From the NCBI RefSeq assembly GCF_900142515.1, contig NZ_FRBC01000003.1, positions 62,001 through 126,000 of the forward strand: a DNA stretch of 64,000 bases. Reading direction: 5' to 3'. The DNA is from Pseudoselenomonas ruminantium. Lineage in GTDB: Bacteria; Bacillota; Negativicutes; Selenomonadales; Selenomonadaceae. The notes under the pieces were generated by a model. That model had not been told where the DNA came from and ran no database searches. It saw only the letters and a program-made list of their open reading frames with translations. The position numbers were made by a program, and so were the translations under genes. Positions 36,234-45,810 of the stretch are shown here, in pieces; the stretch's first letter is position 1, and every line of letters starts with the position of its first letter.

Positions 36234-37229
36234 ATGTATTTCTATTGTGAGAAATGTAAAAAACCATATCCGTTGAACACGCAGTCCTATATGTGTGAAT
36301 GCGGCGGCATGTTCCGTCTGCATAAAGACCCGATGGATGAAGTGCAAAGCGAGATCACTTTGGGGGAAGTGGAAACGCCGTTACTGCCTTTACAGGTGGG
36401 CAAGCTGGATTTTTTGCTGAAGTTGGAAAACCTGCAGCCAACGGGTTCCTTCAAAGATCGTGGTGCACATACGCTGATCAATGAGATCCATCATCTGGGA
36501 ATCAAAAAGATTGCGCTGGATTCGGCGGGCAATGCCGGAGCTTCTATGGCTGCCTATGCTGCCGCAGCAGGGATCGAGTGCACGGTCTATGTGCCGGATG
36601 ATATCTCGCCGGAAATGAACAAGCAGATTGAAGCCTATGGTGCCAAGATCGTCAAGGTTCCCAATGGCCGGATGAATGCCTGTGCGGCTGTCAAGAAGAA
36701 TCTGGGGGATGCTTACTATGCTTCGCATGTCTATAATCCTCTGTTCTTCGAAGGGATGCGTCCTATGGCAAAGGAAATCTATAAGCAGCTGGGGAATAAG
36801 ATTCCGGAATATGTATTCATGCCCGTGGGAAATGGCACCATGATGATTGGCTTGTATTTAGGCTTTATGGAACTGGGCCGTCTGCCGCATTTTGTGGCGG
36901 TACAGAGTGCGAAATGTGCGCCCCTCTATGAAGCCTTCAAAGTGGTGGACGAGCAGCCGAAAAAGACGACCATTGCCCATGCTATCCGCATTGAACGGCC
37001 GAAGCGTATCACGACGATGTTGGAAATCCTGAAGCAGACCGGTGGCGATGTGGTGACGGTTGAAGATAAGGAAATCCTTCAGGCGAAGAAATATCTGGGA
37101 TCTAAGGGTGTTTATGTGGAGATGACTTCGGCTGCTGCCCTGGCGGGTGCCGAGAAGTTCTTTGCAGGCGGCAAACCGGATAATTACAAGGTGGTTATCC
37201 CCATGACAGGCAGCGGCCTGAAGCGTTGA
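36234..37229 (+). CDS. Threonine synthase-like PLP enzyme
   Basis: The 331-residue fold-type II PLP protein has the Schiff-base lysine in TGSFKDRGA (K74), the phosphate loop SAGNAGASMAAYAA and a C-terminal PMTGSGLK. The N-terminus carries a small zinc-ribbon-like cluster (CEKC and CEC) as in threonine synthases of the archaeal/plant type. It probably converts O-phosphohomoserine to threonine, but it is short for the family (usually 350-400 residues). Related beta-replacing enzymes cannot be excluded. GGGAGGGG lies upstream of ATG 36234. Confidence 0.75.
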   Translation: MYFYCEKCKKPYPLNTQSYMCECGGMFRLHKDPMDEVQSEITLGEVETPLLPLQVGKLDFLLKLENLQPTGSFKDRGAHTLINEIHHLGIKKIALDSAGNAGASMAAYAAAAGIECTVYVPDDISPEMNKQIEAYGAKIVKVPNGRMNACAAVKKNLGDAYYASHVYNPLFFEGMRPMAKEIYKQLGNKIPEYVFMPVGNGTMMIGLYLGFMELGRLPHFVAVQSAKCAPLYEAFKVVDEQPKKTTIAHAIRIERPKRITTMLEILKQTGGDVVTVEDKEILQAKKYLGSKGVYVEMTSAAALAGAEKFFAGGKPDNYKVVIPMTGSGLKR

Positions 37230-37246
37230 TTTACGGGAGATTGCCT

Positions 37247-38155
37247 ATGCTGCACGGGATAATTGATATTGGGTCCAATACCATCCGCATGGCCGTTTAT
37301 CTGATTGAGGGCGGACATTTTGAGCAGCTGATGAAGCGGAAACATACAGTCGGCCTCGCCTCTTATGTGGAAGATGGTGTCATGCAGCCCGAGGGAATTG
37401 AGCGGGCGGTGGAAATCCTGCAGGAATATAAGAAAATGCTGCATTGTTTTAAGATAACCAATGTGGCAGCTTTTACTACGGCTGCTTTGCGCAATGCCCG
37501 CAACAGCCGGGAGGCTGTAGGGGAGATTGAAAGGCGCACGGGCATCAGTATACAGGTTATCAGCGGCGACGAGGAAGCCACGCTGGATTTCATTGGTGCT
37601 ACGCATAGCCTGAACAATGCCTCCGGCCTGCTCATTGATATTGGTGGGGGAAGCACGGAGATCGTGACTTACCGTGACCGGCAGATCCAGCACAAGACCA
37701 GCCTGCCCATTGGCTCTTTGGGGTTTGCGAAAAAATATGTCAGCTCCATACTGCCCACCATGAGTGAATGCATGGAAATGTACGGTGAGGCCGAGACCAC
37801 CATTGGGGCGGCGGCGGATTTTTTCAATGTCTGTGAGGCTGAGATCGTAGGGATTGGGGGAACATTCAAAGGGGCTTGTGCCTTGAACAATGAGATCTTC
37901 AACTTGCCTGCAGCCAACCGCCGGCTGGAGACGAAGAATATCCGTACGCTCATCAGTACCTTTGTTACAGATCTGGGCCTGACCCAGGAAATGACTGTGG
38001 CTTTGATGCGCTCCGTACCGGAACGCATCCATACCATCATTCCTGGACTGGTGATTGCCAATGTGTTAGCCAGGCGCTTTCAAAGCCATTGGATCACCTA
38101 TAGTGATTCAGGGGTCCGAGAAGGATATATTTACGACAGGATCATAGGCAAATGA
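37247..38155 (+). CDS. Ppx/GppA family phosphatase
   Basis: The 302-residue protein has the ASKHA motifs of the family: GIIDIGSNTIRMAVY, FTTAALRNARN, VISGDEEATLDFIGA, LLIDIGGGSTEIV and GIGGTFKGACAL. It is the short form (about 300 residues) without the C-terminal HD domain and should hydrolyse polyphosphate or pppGpp. ATG 37247 has GGGAGA upstream. It starts 17 bp after the threonine-synthase-like gene and is followed by a strong terminator. Confidence 0.9.
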   Translation: MLHGIIDIGSNTIRMAVYLIEGGHFEQLMKRKHTVGLASYVEDGVMQPEGIERAVEILQEYKKMLHCFKITNVAAFTTAALRNARNSREAVGEIERRTGISIQVISGDEEATLDFIGATHSLNNASGLLIDIGGGSTEIVTYRDRQIQHKTSLPIGSLGFAKKYVSSILPTMSECMEMYGEAETTIGAAADFFNVCEAEIVGIGGTFKGACALNNEIFNLPAANRRLETKNIRTLISTFVTDLGLTQEMTVALMRSVPERIHTIIPGLVIANVLARRFQSHWITYSDSGVREGYIYDRIIGK

Positions 38156-38201
38156 AATAAGCCTTCCCCTGGGAATCATTCCCTGGGGAAGGCTTATTTT
38201 A
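38155..38201. terminator. Bidirectional terminator
   Basis: A long stem (AAATAAGCCTTCCCC with GGGGAAGGCTTATTT) with an inner GGGAA/TTCCC pair lies between convergent genes. Confidence 0.95.
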
Positions 38202-38205
38202 CTGG

Positions 38206-39801
38206 TTATTTTTTCAGATTATCGAATTCGCCTTCGTCTTCACCGGCGATAACAAAGCAGTTGCGTCCTCTTTCCTTGGCAGCAAACAAGGCAAGGTCAG
38301 CGGCATGGAAGAGATGATTATAGGTCTTGCCGTTTTGGGGCGCGATAGCGATGCCGATGCTGGTCGTGAGGTTTATGTTATCACCCTGCAGGATGATGCT
38401 TCTGGACATTTGGTTGATTTCTGACGCCTTGCGCTTTATGATTTCCAGATCGGATTGATGATCGATGATGACGACGAATTCATCTCCATCCAGATGTCCT
38501 ACACAATCATAGGCGCGGAACAGCTCTTTCAAACCCTGGGCAAATTTTTGCAAGATGCGGTCACCGTATTGATGTCCTTCATCTTTGCTGGCTTTCTTGA
38601 AGTTGTCCAGATCGATAAGGAAAATGGCAAGCATGCCGGGCGTGAGGGACTCTTCATATTCCTGCAGGCGCTTGCGGCATTCCGCTTCGACGGCTGCTCT
38701 GCTGTTCAGGCCTGTCAGTGTGTCGATTTCGGCGGATTGTTTGAGATTATGGCGCATAGCACGGATTTCGTTGATGGCCATGGCCATTTCACCGATTTCA
38801 TCTTCGGAAAGGATATCGAGCTGGATGTTGTCATCTTTTCCCTTGACGATGTTCGTGATGACCTGGCAGATTTTTCGGATGGGTGTCGTAAGGCGGCTGG
38901 CGATTGTGTTGGCAATCAGGCTGACAATGATCAGGAGCAATATACCCATCGAGCCTGCAAGGGCGATTTCCCGATTGATCTGCTGATAGATGACGCTGCA
39001 GGGCTGGGCTGTGACAATGAACCAACCTGTCAACGGGTGATGGGTATATGTGATGATATGTTCCTTGCCGTGGAGTTCTGTACGGGTCATTCCGGAATCT
39101 TCGGTCATGAGGCGGACAAATTGCTTATAGTCATCAACATCATCACCGGCATTGATATTGTTGGAGGAATGCGCAATGATCTTATTTTCCCGGTCCATGA
39201 CGATACTGGATATTTCATTTTCGCTTTGGGACTTCACAAACTGATCGAAGCTGTCCAGGCTGAAATTCCGCTGCAATGCACCAATCGGCTGTTTCTTTTC
39301 GTCGAAAATCGGCACAGACAATACGACGATCATCTTTCCCGTGGACATACTGATCATCATATCCGAGACAAAGGCTTTTCCGGATATGGCTTCCTGGAAG
39401 TGACGGCGCTGAGATATATTGACCCTGGGAGTATTATCACTGCGGATGAGTTGCAGACCTTTGGCATCCGTGACGGCGGTGAGATTTTTGTCATGGAAGA
39501 GTTCATCATTGTTACGGAGCATCTGCTTGATGAGTTCTTCGTCTGCAGGATTGGGATTTTTCAGGTAATTTCTGATTGTCGGGGTACTGGCCAGCGTATG
39601 CAGGGCATAAAAATTATTCTGCAATAGATTGGTCAGATGTTCACTGATGATATTATTGTTCATCCAGCCGGTTTCCTGGGCGTGATCCTCCATGTTTTCC
39701 GTGACACGGAGGCCGCCGTAAACAAGAACCGATAAAAGGGGAAGCATACCCATCATGATCAAAAGCAACAGTAATTTTTTATGAATGCTTTTTCTATTCA
39801 T
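38206..39801 (-). CDS. Membrane GGDEF protein with dCache sensor and HAMP domain
   Basis: The 531-residue protein has an N-terminal membrane helix (10-30), a periplasmic dCache-like sensor (about 35-275; the YFSLD-type region reads NFSLDSFDQF), a second helix (about 280-302), a HAMP domain (303-360) and a GGDEF domain (365-520). The active-site loop reads DGDEF in place of GGDEF, while the RxxD inhibitory site (RAYD) is intact five residues upstream. It may still make c-di-GMP, as some [A/S]GDEF variants do, or act as a c-di-GMP sensor. It stands alone and divergent from the Tad pilus operon. Confidence 0.85.
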   Translation of the reverse strand: MNRKSIHKKLLLLLIMMGMLPLLSVLVYGGLRVTENMEDHAQETGWMNNNIISEHLTNLLQNNFYALHTLASTPTIRNYLKNPNPADEELIKQMLRNNDELFHDKNLTAVTDAKGLQLIRSDNTPRVNISQRRHFQEAISGKAFVSDMMISMSTGKMIVVLSVPIFDEKKQPIGALQRNFSLDSFDQFVKSQSENEISSIVMDRENKIIAHSSNNINAGDDVDDYKQFVRLMTEDSGMTRTELHGKEHIITYTHHPLTGWFIVTAQPCSVIYQQINREIALAGSMGILLLIIVSLIANTIASRLTTPIRKICQVITNIVKGKDDNIQLDILSEDEIGEMAMAINEIRAMRHNLKQSAEIDTLTGLNSRAAVEAECRKRLQEYEESLTPGMLAIFLIDLDNFKKASKDEGHQYGDRILQKFAQGLKELFRAYDCVGHLDGDEFVVIIDHQSDLEIIKRKASEINQMSRSIILQGDNINLTTSIGIAIAPQNGKTYNHLFHAADLALFAAKERGRNCFVIAGEDEGEFDNLKK

Positions 39802-39960
39802 TCTGCAGCACCTCTTTTTATAGATTATCCGACAATTTTGATATTTATAATATTATAACGCTAATAATGGATTTTGGCTATGGATAAAAGTGTTTTGTGA
39901 ATAAAATCTGAAAAAATATTTTTTATAGAGACAATTGTTTGCTTTCAAGAAACGGAATTA

Positions 39961-39989
39961 TTGCGGAAGGGCAGGCTAGGTGGTATAAT
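39961..39989 (+). promoter_or_regulatory. Promoter of the Tad pilus operon
   Basis: TTGCGG (39961-39966) and a perfect TATAAT (39984-39989) are 17 bp apart. The remainder of 39802-40074 is AT-rich and carries no gene. Confidence 0.65.
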
Positions 39990-40074
39990 AAAGAAAAAGT
40001 TATATTGTTAGAATTATACAGACAATTTTTATGCTTTTGCAGCAAAATCAGATGTTGAAGCGAAGGTGATGCCA

Positions 40075-41007
40075 ATGTTTTCCAAGCTTATGGATGTACT
40101 CAATGATTTACAGCCCAGACAGTTGTTGTTGCTGGCCGGGGGAACAGCGGTAGTGATGTTTTTCGCCGTTTACTTTGCCTTGACAGGTCTGGTCAGTAAT
40201 ACGGAAACGGTGAAGAAGACAGTGCCGGCCACACAGGTTGCTACCACACAGGTCGTAATGGCCCGGGAGGACATACCTGCCCGTACGGTGATCCAGGAAG
40301 ATATGCTGGAGATGCGGGATGTTCCTGTTGACGCAATCCCACGAGGGGCGATGATGAGCACCCATGAGATTGTCGGCCAGCCGGCGGCATCCACGATATA
40401 TGCCGGTGATGTCATAACCTTGTCCAAATTGGTTGTAGATAAGAATAAAACGGGGTTTGTCGGAGAGATTCCGGATAACTGCCGGGCTGTTTCCGTGGGA
40501 ATCAGCGAGATCACTGGTGTAGCTGGCTTTGCCAAACCGGGGGATTATGTGGATGTGATCCTGGTGCAAAAAGACAATGCTGGCGCGACCAGCCGTTTCT
40601 TACTGAAAGATGTCCTGCTGTTGGGGATTAATCAGGACACTGCGCAGGAAAAAGACGGCAACAAAACGGATAAAGCAAAGCTCAAGGGGAAACCGGCGAT
40701 TGCGACGCTGGCTTTGCAGCCTGACGATATGCTCCAGCTTATATCCGCTGCCGCTGTGGGGGAGATCTATCTGGCACTTCGTCCGTTCCATACGAATGAT
40801 ACGGGAAATTTTCTGAACACCTACACGACGAAATCGGAAAAAGTTGCGGCGGCGGCTTCAGCACCTGAACCTGTCAGGACATCACCGCCAGTCGTTTATC
40901 AGCCGGCACCGGCTGCTCCGTCAGCTGCTCCCAGAGCCGCTGCTTCACCGGCGCCGCGTTCAGCAGGATATGAAATCATTCAGGGTGATAAAGTAGTTGC
41001 AAATTGA
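40075..41007 (+). CDS. cpaB: Tad pilus assembly protein CpaB/RcpC
   Basis: The 310-residue protein has an N-terminal membrane helix (about 18-40), an SAF domain (VVMAREDIPARTVIQEDMLEMRDVP) and an RcpC-type domain (VSVGISEITGVAGFAKPGDYVDVILVQ). The C-terminus is rich in Ala/Pro. In Tad systems it is a periplasmic partner of the secretin. AAGGTG precedes ATG 40075; ATG 40069 is an alternative. It is the first gene of an eleven-gene rightward operon. Confidence 0.9.
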   Translation: MFSKLMDVLNDLQPRQLLLLAGGTAVVMFFAVYFALTGLVSNTETVKKTVPATQVATTQVVMAREDIPARTVIQEDMLEMRDVPVDAIPRGAMMSTHEIVGQPAASTIYAGDVITLSKLVVDKNKTGFVGEIPDNCRAVSVGISEITGVAGFAKPGDYVDVILVQKDNAGATSRFLLKDVLLLGINQDTAQEKDGNKTDKAKLKGKPAIATLALQPDDMLQLISAAAVGEIYLALRPFHTNDTGNFLNTYTTKSEKVAAAASAPEPVRTSPPVVYQPAPAAPSAAPRAAASPAPRSAGYEIIQGDKVVAN

Positions 41008-41021
41008 GGGTGGTCGGCTTT

Positions 41022-42560
41022 ATGGGAAAATTAAGGGGATTGATAACTGGTTTACTGGCAGGCTGTTGCCTGTGGAATTCAGCTTTGGCAGCAGATCTGC
41101 TGTCGGTGGGAGTGCATAGCTCCCGATATGTATCCATGCCATCATCTATAACCAGGATTGCCATTGGCGATCCGGATATCGCAACGATTGTGCAGGTTCC
41201 TTCTTCCAAGACTGAATTCTTGGTGGTGGCGCACAAGGCAGGGACGACTTCCTTGTTTGTCTGGACATTGGATGGTTCCCGTTATGAATATATCGTGGGG
41301 GTCTCTCCGGAGGATGTGGGACAGGCAAGGGTGATTCAGGAAGCCATAAACCTGCCGGGCGTGCGGGTGAAGATGGTAGATGGCAAAGTCCTCCTGTCCG
41401 GCACTGTGGAAAATCAGTACGAACGCAATTATGCCGTGCGGACAGCGCAGCTCTTTGTAAAAAATGCGGATCATGAAGGCAATATCAGCGTTGGCAGCAA
41501 TACCAGCGTGCAGATGGCTACGAAGGCCGCCAATGACCAAAGGACTGGCAATAACATGGGTGTGAATAACATGGTGTCGACTGGCTCTGTTATTGATCTC
41601 TTGCATATGCGTCATCCATCCCAAATCAAATTGGAGGCGCAGGTTATCGCCATCAATCCGAAGGAAGACAAGGATCTGGGTTTTGTCTATGGTCATGATG
41701 CCGGTTCCAATCTGTTGAGTACACCAGGGGTTTTTTACGCTGGTGAATCTTATGGTACCAATGGGACGAGATTTGGGAATAATCCCTGGAAATGGTTGAC
41801 GGAACATCGCGGCGGCATCAATATGGCTCTGCGGGCCCTGGTCAGCCAGAACCGGGCGAAAATCCTTTCCCGCCCCAGCATTACCACCATGAGCGGCGAG
41901 GCGGCCATCATCCAGGTGGGGGGTGAGATTCCTTATACTACGCGGGACGGCAATGGGAATCCTAATACGGAGTTCAAGGATTATGGTATCATCCTGCAGT
42001 TCAAACCAGTCGTGGATGCGGAGAATCGCATTGTATCGTCCATTCATACGGAAGTGAGCATGCCCAGTGGTGAATCTGTAGACAAGCAGCCCATCCTGGA
42101 CCGGCGGCGGGCGGATGCTGTCGTGACGGTGGCCTCTGGTTCTACGATGGTCATTGGAGGCCTGATGGATTCCCGGGATTACAAGATTGTACGCAAGTTT
42201 CCTTTCTTAGGGGATATGCCCATTTTGGGAGAATTCTTTAAATATACGTCGCATAACAAGGATAAGCAGGAATTGATCATTTTGGTGACACCGACCCTGG
42301 TAACGGAGGAAAGCGCTTCGGTGGCCGGTATGTCGGGTGAAATGAAAGGCTTATATGATAAGGGCCGGCAGGAAAAAGCAGCCCAGAAGCAGGTAGATCT
42401 CAATGAAGACCTGTCACAGGATGATGATGGAGCTGAGAAGGGGCAAGAGGATAAAGATCAGGACAAAAAGGATATCCATACGCCTGCCGCGGAGATGGCT
42501 CAGGATGATGACTCTCTGCTCGGCAAATATTTGCGCCGGGATGTTCTTCCCAGGAAATGA
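41022..42560 (+). CDS. cpaC: Tad pilus outer-membrane secretin CpaC/RcpA
   Basis: The 512-residue protein has a signal peptide (cleavage near ALA-ADL, residue 23), a BON-like and N1-type periplasmic region (VGVHSSRYVSMPSSITRIAIGD, quoted in part) and a C-terminal secretin domain. The secretin region shows AILSRPS-type sequence (KILSRPSITTMSGEAA), GGEIPY and VIGGLMDSRD. After VTPTLV the last 80 residues are charged and may be cytosolic-like or a pilotin-binding tail. A secretin requires an outer membrane, so the host should be diderm. The start is ATG 41022 behind GAGGGTGG. Confidence 0.93.
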   Translation: MGKLRGLITGLLAGCCLWNSALAADLLSVGVHSSRYVSMPSSITRIAIGDPDIATIVQVPSSKTEFLVVAHKAGTTSLFVWTLDGSRYEYIVGVSPEDVGQARVIQEAINLPGVRVKMVDGKVLLSGTVENQYERNYAVRTAQLFVKNADHEGNISVGSNTSVQMATKAANDQRTGNNMGVNNMVSTGSVIDLLHMRHPSQIKLEAQVIAINPKEDKDLGFVYGHDAGSNLLSTPGVFYAGESYGTNGTRFGNNPWKWLTEHRGGINMALRALVSQNRAKILSRPSITTMSGEAAIIQVGGEIPYTTRDGNGNPNTEFKDYGIILQFKPVVDAENRIVSSIHTEVSMPSGESVDKQPILDRRRADAVVTVASGSTMVIGGLMDSRDYKIVRKFPFLGDMPILGEFFKYTSHNKDKQELIILVTPTLVTEESASVAGMSGEMKGLYDKGRQEKAAQKQVDLNEDLSQDDDGAEKGQEDKDQDKKDIHTPAAEMAQDDDSLLGKYLRRDVLPRK

Positions 42561-42590
42561 AAATAAGCTGAGGAAGGAGTGGTCGTGTGT

Positions 42591-43445
42591 ATGGAAGGAC
42601 ATAGAAGTATCATTATTGCTGTGTTCAGTACATCCTCTGGCTGTGGCAAAACGATAACAGCTATCAATCTGGCAGCAGGTCTGGCTGACGAAGGTTATCG
42701 CACTTGCCTGGTCGACCTGGACCTGCAGTTCGGTGATGTCATGGGGTATCTGGATCTGGTAAGTGATGTCACGTTGGCAGATGCCCAGAAGGCTATCGTG
42801 CAGGATGAAGAGAGATTCCGCATTGATGATTACCTGACGGAATATAAATGCGGAGATACTTCCTTTGCCGTTTTGCCGCCTCCGAGGGAAATCAATGATG
42901 CCTATCAGGTCAGCGTGGAAGCTGTGGAGAAAATCATCAATTCCATGCGGGGATTTAATTTTATCGTCCTGGATATGACAGCGGTGTTCAGCACCTTGAA
43001 TCTGTCGATGCTGGACATGAGCACCATGATTGTTTTTTTGGGCGTAATGGATTTTTTACCGTCGGTGAAGAATTATAAGGTCGGTTATGATACGCTCTTG
43101 CGCTTTGACTATGAACAACGGAAAATCTGTCTCGTGGAAAATAAGGCGGATTCGGAGCGCTATATCAAGGCCAGGGATGTCGAGCGCTTATTGGGAGCAG
43201 AATTCTATCATCATCTGCCTTACGATTATCAGGCGCTTACGCATTCTATCCGCATGGGCAGGCCGCTGATGTATTCGGTGCCATTGTCACCACTGACGCA
43301 GAGCTATTGGCATCTGGTGGGCAAATTCACCAACCGCCAAAGATCTGCTTCCCAGCAGCTTGAGCAACAAAAAACGGAAAAGAAACGCTGGCTTTCCTGG
43401 CTCCTGGATAAAAGGATCAAGGTACCAATGTATAAGACAAGGTAA
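42591..43445 (+). CDS. CpaE/TadZ-like ParA-type ATPase (first copy)
   Basis: The 284-residue protein is a MinD/ParA ATPase with Walker A STSSGCGKTIT, the Walker A' region VDLDLQFGDVMGYL and IVLDMTAVFST. It lacks an N-terminal receiver-like domain. In Tad systems TadZ/CpaE places the apparatus at a cell pole. AAGGAG precedes both GTG 42585 and ATG 42591; I give the ATG. A second CpaE-like gene follows immediately, so this operon has two. Confidence 0.85.
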   Translation: MEGHRSIIIAVFSTSSGCGKTITAINLAAGLADEGYRTCLVDLDLQFGDVMGYLDLVSDVTLADAQKAIVQDEERFRIDDYLTEYKCGDTSFAVLPPPREINDAYQVSVEAVEKIINSMRGFNFIVLDMTAVFSTLNLSMLDMSTMIVFLGVMDFLPSVKNYKVGYDTLLRFDYEQRKICLVENKADSERYIKARDVERLLGAEFYHHLPYDYQALTHSIRMGRPLMYSVPLSPLTQSYWHLVGKFTNRQRSASQQLEQQKTEKKRWLSWLLDKRIKVPMYKTR

Positions 43446-43451
43446 AGGCAG

Positions 43452-44567
43452 GTGGCAGATTTGATTTATCGTGTGATTCTTGTGGAGAGAAACGCAGATC
43501 TGCTGTCGCTGATGGCAGGCAGCCTGAAAGCTGATAATTCCTTCGATCTGGCCTCTACATACCATGACGTGGAAATGGCTTTTGGACAGAGCAGTGTTTT
43601 CCGGCCCACCTTGTTCTTATTGGATGTTGACGATCCGCGTGCGGTGGATCTGGTTCCCAGTTTTATCCAGGATTATCCCAAAGCGCAGGTCATCGGCCTG
43701 ATGGAAAACTGGAAGGCGGATGTGGCTGAGCTGCTATTGACAGCAGGGGCTTGTGGCTGCATTTTGAAACCCTTTCGCACCGCGGATATCCTAAAAGCGC
43801 TGGATATTGCCAAGCGGCGGGGACAGCCTTTGCCCACCCGTACACTGGCCTTCTTCAGTCCTAAAGGTCATGCCGGGCAGACTACGATGGCTGCCGTATT
43901 GGCTATTGAGTTGGCGAAGAAAAGCGGTGAGTCCGTAGCGCTTATCGATGCGGATTTACAGTTCGGGGATGTGGCGATGTTCTTTGATGCGGTGCCGCAG
44001 CATAATGTAGTAGAGGCTACTCATGATGTCAAGTTATTGAATCCGGCTACCTTGGAACCTTATTTTCATCCCGTAGGTCATGGCGTTTGGATTATGAGCG
44101 GGCCCTTGCAGCCGGAACATGCTGAATTGGTCGAGGCAGACAGGCTCATCGATGTGGTACGGATGGCGGGCAGCCTGTTCCGCTATGTATTGCTGGATTT
44201 GCCAACAGGTTTCAATCCCATATCCCTGGCCTTGGCTGAATGCGCCGATACAGATATTCTGATTTCCATGCTCAACAGCGGACATGAGGTGCGGCATATG
44301 AAGCGTTCACTTAAGATGTTCCATATTTGGGACACTTATGGGAAACATGTTTATCCTGTATTTTCTGGCGTAGAACCTTGTACGCCTGCGCATCAAGCGA
44401 AGCTGGAGGCGGAATTAGGGCGTTCCATCACGATGCTCCTGCCCTTGGAACGACGCATAACGGATGTGACTGGCAGTGGCCGCATCATGAAGGATTTGCC
44501 GGAACATACTCCTTTCGTGCAATCTTTGGCTGGTCTGGCGGAAGATATTGTTCAAGGCAGGAGGTGA
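43452..44567 (+). CDS. cpaE: CpaE/TadZ-like protein with receiver-like domain (second copy)
   Basis: The 371-residue protein has a receiver-like N-terminal domain (1-120; ILVERNADLLSLMAGSL, LFLLDVDDP) followed by a ParA-type ATPase. Its P-loop reads SPKGHAGQTTMAA: the signature Lys is present but the usual GKT Lys is Gln, a change common among CpaE proteins. IDADLQFGDVAMFF and LLDLPTGF follow. It is the classical TadZ/CpaE form and probably localises the pilus machine. GTG 43452 is given; TTG 43461 is also possible. Confidence 0.88.
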   Translation: MADLIYRVILVERNADLLSLMAGSLKADNSFDLASTYHDVEMAFGQSSVFRPTLFLLDVDDPRAVDLVPSFIQDYPKAQVIGLMENWKADVAELLLTAGACGCILKPFRTADILKALDIAKRRGQPLPTRTLAFFSPKGHAGQTTMAAVLAIELAKKSGESVALIDADLQFGDVAMFFDAVPQHNVVEATHDVKLLNPATLEPYFHPVGHGVWIMSGPLQPEHAELVEADRLIDVVRMAGSLFRYVLLDLPTGFNPISLALAECADTDILISMLNSGHEVRHMKRSLKMFHIWDTYGKHVYPVFSGVEPCTPAHQAKLEAELGRSITMLLPLERRITDVTGSGRIMKDLPEHTPFVQSLAGLAEDIVQGRR

Positions 44568-44573
44568 GGGCTT

Positions 44574-45536
44574 TTGGTTATCCTGGCAGCGATGATTGCC
44601 GCCTTGGCGGCCTTTCTGTTGGTACTTATCGCTATAGTCTATGTGCAGCATATCCGGCGCTTGAATATCTATTACCGCTTGCGCCGTCATAAAGTCATCC
44701 GGGCGGGAGATGCAGCGGCGGATCAGCCTTATCTGTTTGAACGCGTGCGCAGTTTTTTGAGCCGTGCCGCTTCGCCAATTGCCGAGCGTGGGCCTGTGCA
44801 GGCTTTAGATTTTCGGATGCGGCAGGCAGGAATTCCCCTATTGGGTGGCGAATTTATGATTTTACTAGCAGGTAGTGCTGGTGTTGTTTGCCTGATTGTG
44901 TGGATGCTGACCTTGAATTTTGGCGTTTCCCTGTTATGGGGCGTTCTGGCGGCTACTTGTATCTGGGGATTGGTTTCCTGGCGTATCTATCAGCGCCGCA
45001 ACGCTTTCACGGAACAGCTGGGGGATTGTCTCACTACCGTGGCGAATGCCTTGCGGGCAGGATATAGTTTTCCGCAGGCGGTGGATGTGGTGGTCGAGGA
45101 AATGGAACCGCCCATCAGTGAGGAGTTTGCACAGGTATCCCGGGAAGTCGGCATGAGCGTACCGTTAGAAGCTGCCTTGGAGGCTTTGAGCCGCCGGGTG
45201 GGCAGTGCCGATTTGGATTTGATGGTAACAGCTGTGCTGATTCAAAGGGAAGTAGGCGGTAATCTGGCACAGATCCTGGACAGTATCAGTGATACGATTC
45301 AGGATCGTGTGCGGATGAAGCGGGAGATTTTTTCCCTGACGGCACAGGGGCGGCTATCGGCCTGGGTGCTTTTGGTTTTGCCCTGGATTATGGCCTTGCT
45401 GCTCTATATCTTCAGACCGGAGCAACTGCTGTTTTTGGTGAATCATCCCTTTGGGCGCATGGCATTGATTGGCTCCTTTATTCTGGAGGTTATCGGCTAT
45501 TTGGTAATCCAAAGGATTGTCAATATAGACGCATAA
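44574..45536 (+). CDS. tadB: Tad pilus inner-membrane platform protein TadB
   Basis: The 320-residue protein has an N-terminal membrane helix, a pair of helices around residues 95-130, a type II secretion F domain (LGDCLTTVANALRAGYSFPQA, VLIQREVGGNLAQILDSISD) and two C-terminal helices. It forms the inner-membrane core with TadC. It begins at TTG 44574, shortly after an AGGAGGTGAGGG site. Confidence 0.9.
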   Translation: MVILAAMIAALAAFLLVLIAIVYVQHIRRLNIYYRLRRHKVIRAGDAAADQPYLFERVRSFLSRAASPIAERGPVQALDFRMRQAGIPLLGGEFMILLAGSAGVVCLIVWMLTLNFGVSLLWGVLAATCIWGLVSWRIYQRRNAFTEQLGDCLTTVANALRAGYSFPQAVDVVVEEMEPPISEEFAQVSREVGMSVPLEAALEALSRRVGSADLDLMVTAVLIQREVGGNLAQILDSISDTIQDRVRMKREIFSLTAQGRLSAWVLLVLPWIMALLLYIFRPEQLLFLVNHPFGRMALIGSFILEVIGYLVIQRIVNIDA

Positions 45537-45567
45537 TATATTTTGATTCTTTGGTTGAGGAAAGGAT

Positions 45568-45777
45568 GTGGCAGAAATGTTGGACTATATTCGCGTTATG
45601 TTATCTGCTAAATTGTCATCCAAGGGTCAGGGCATAGTGGAGTATGCTTTGATTCTGGCATTTGTGGTGGCTATCGCTGTGGTTGCTTTGAAATCTGATG
45701 GCGACATTGGTAAAGCCATCACAGACTTGTTCAAGGATACTGGCGATGCCATCAAAGATGCAGGTCCTGGGGAATAA
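45568..45777 (+). CDS. flp: Flp/Fap pilin
   Basis: The 69-residue prepilin has the class IVb signature: a short leader ending in G20, then QGIVEYALILAFVVAIAVVAL with Glu at +5. The mature pilin is about 49 residues. The major pilin of the Tad system is expected. GTG 45568 or ATG 45577 may serve as start. A long hairpin with a T-run follows, which would keep the pilin mRNA abundant relative to downstream genes. Confidence 0.92.
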   Translation: MAEMLDYIRVMLSAKLSSKGQGIVEYALILAFVVAIAVVALKSDGDIGKAITDLFKDTGDAIKDAGPGE

Positions 45778-45810
45778 GTGACATTTAGCGAAATAAAACA
45801 GAAGATGTCG

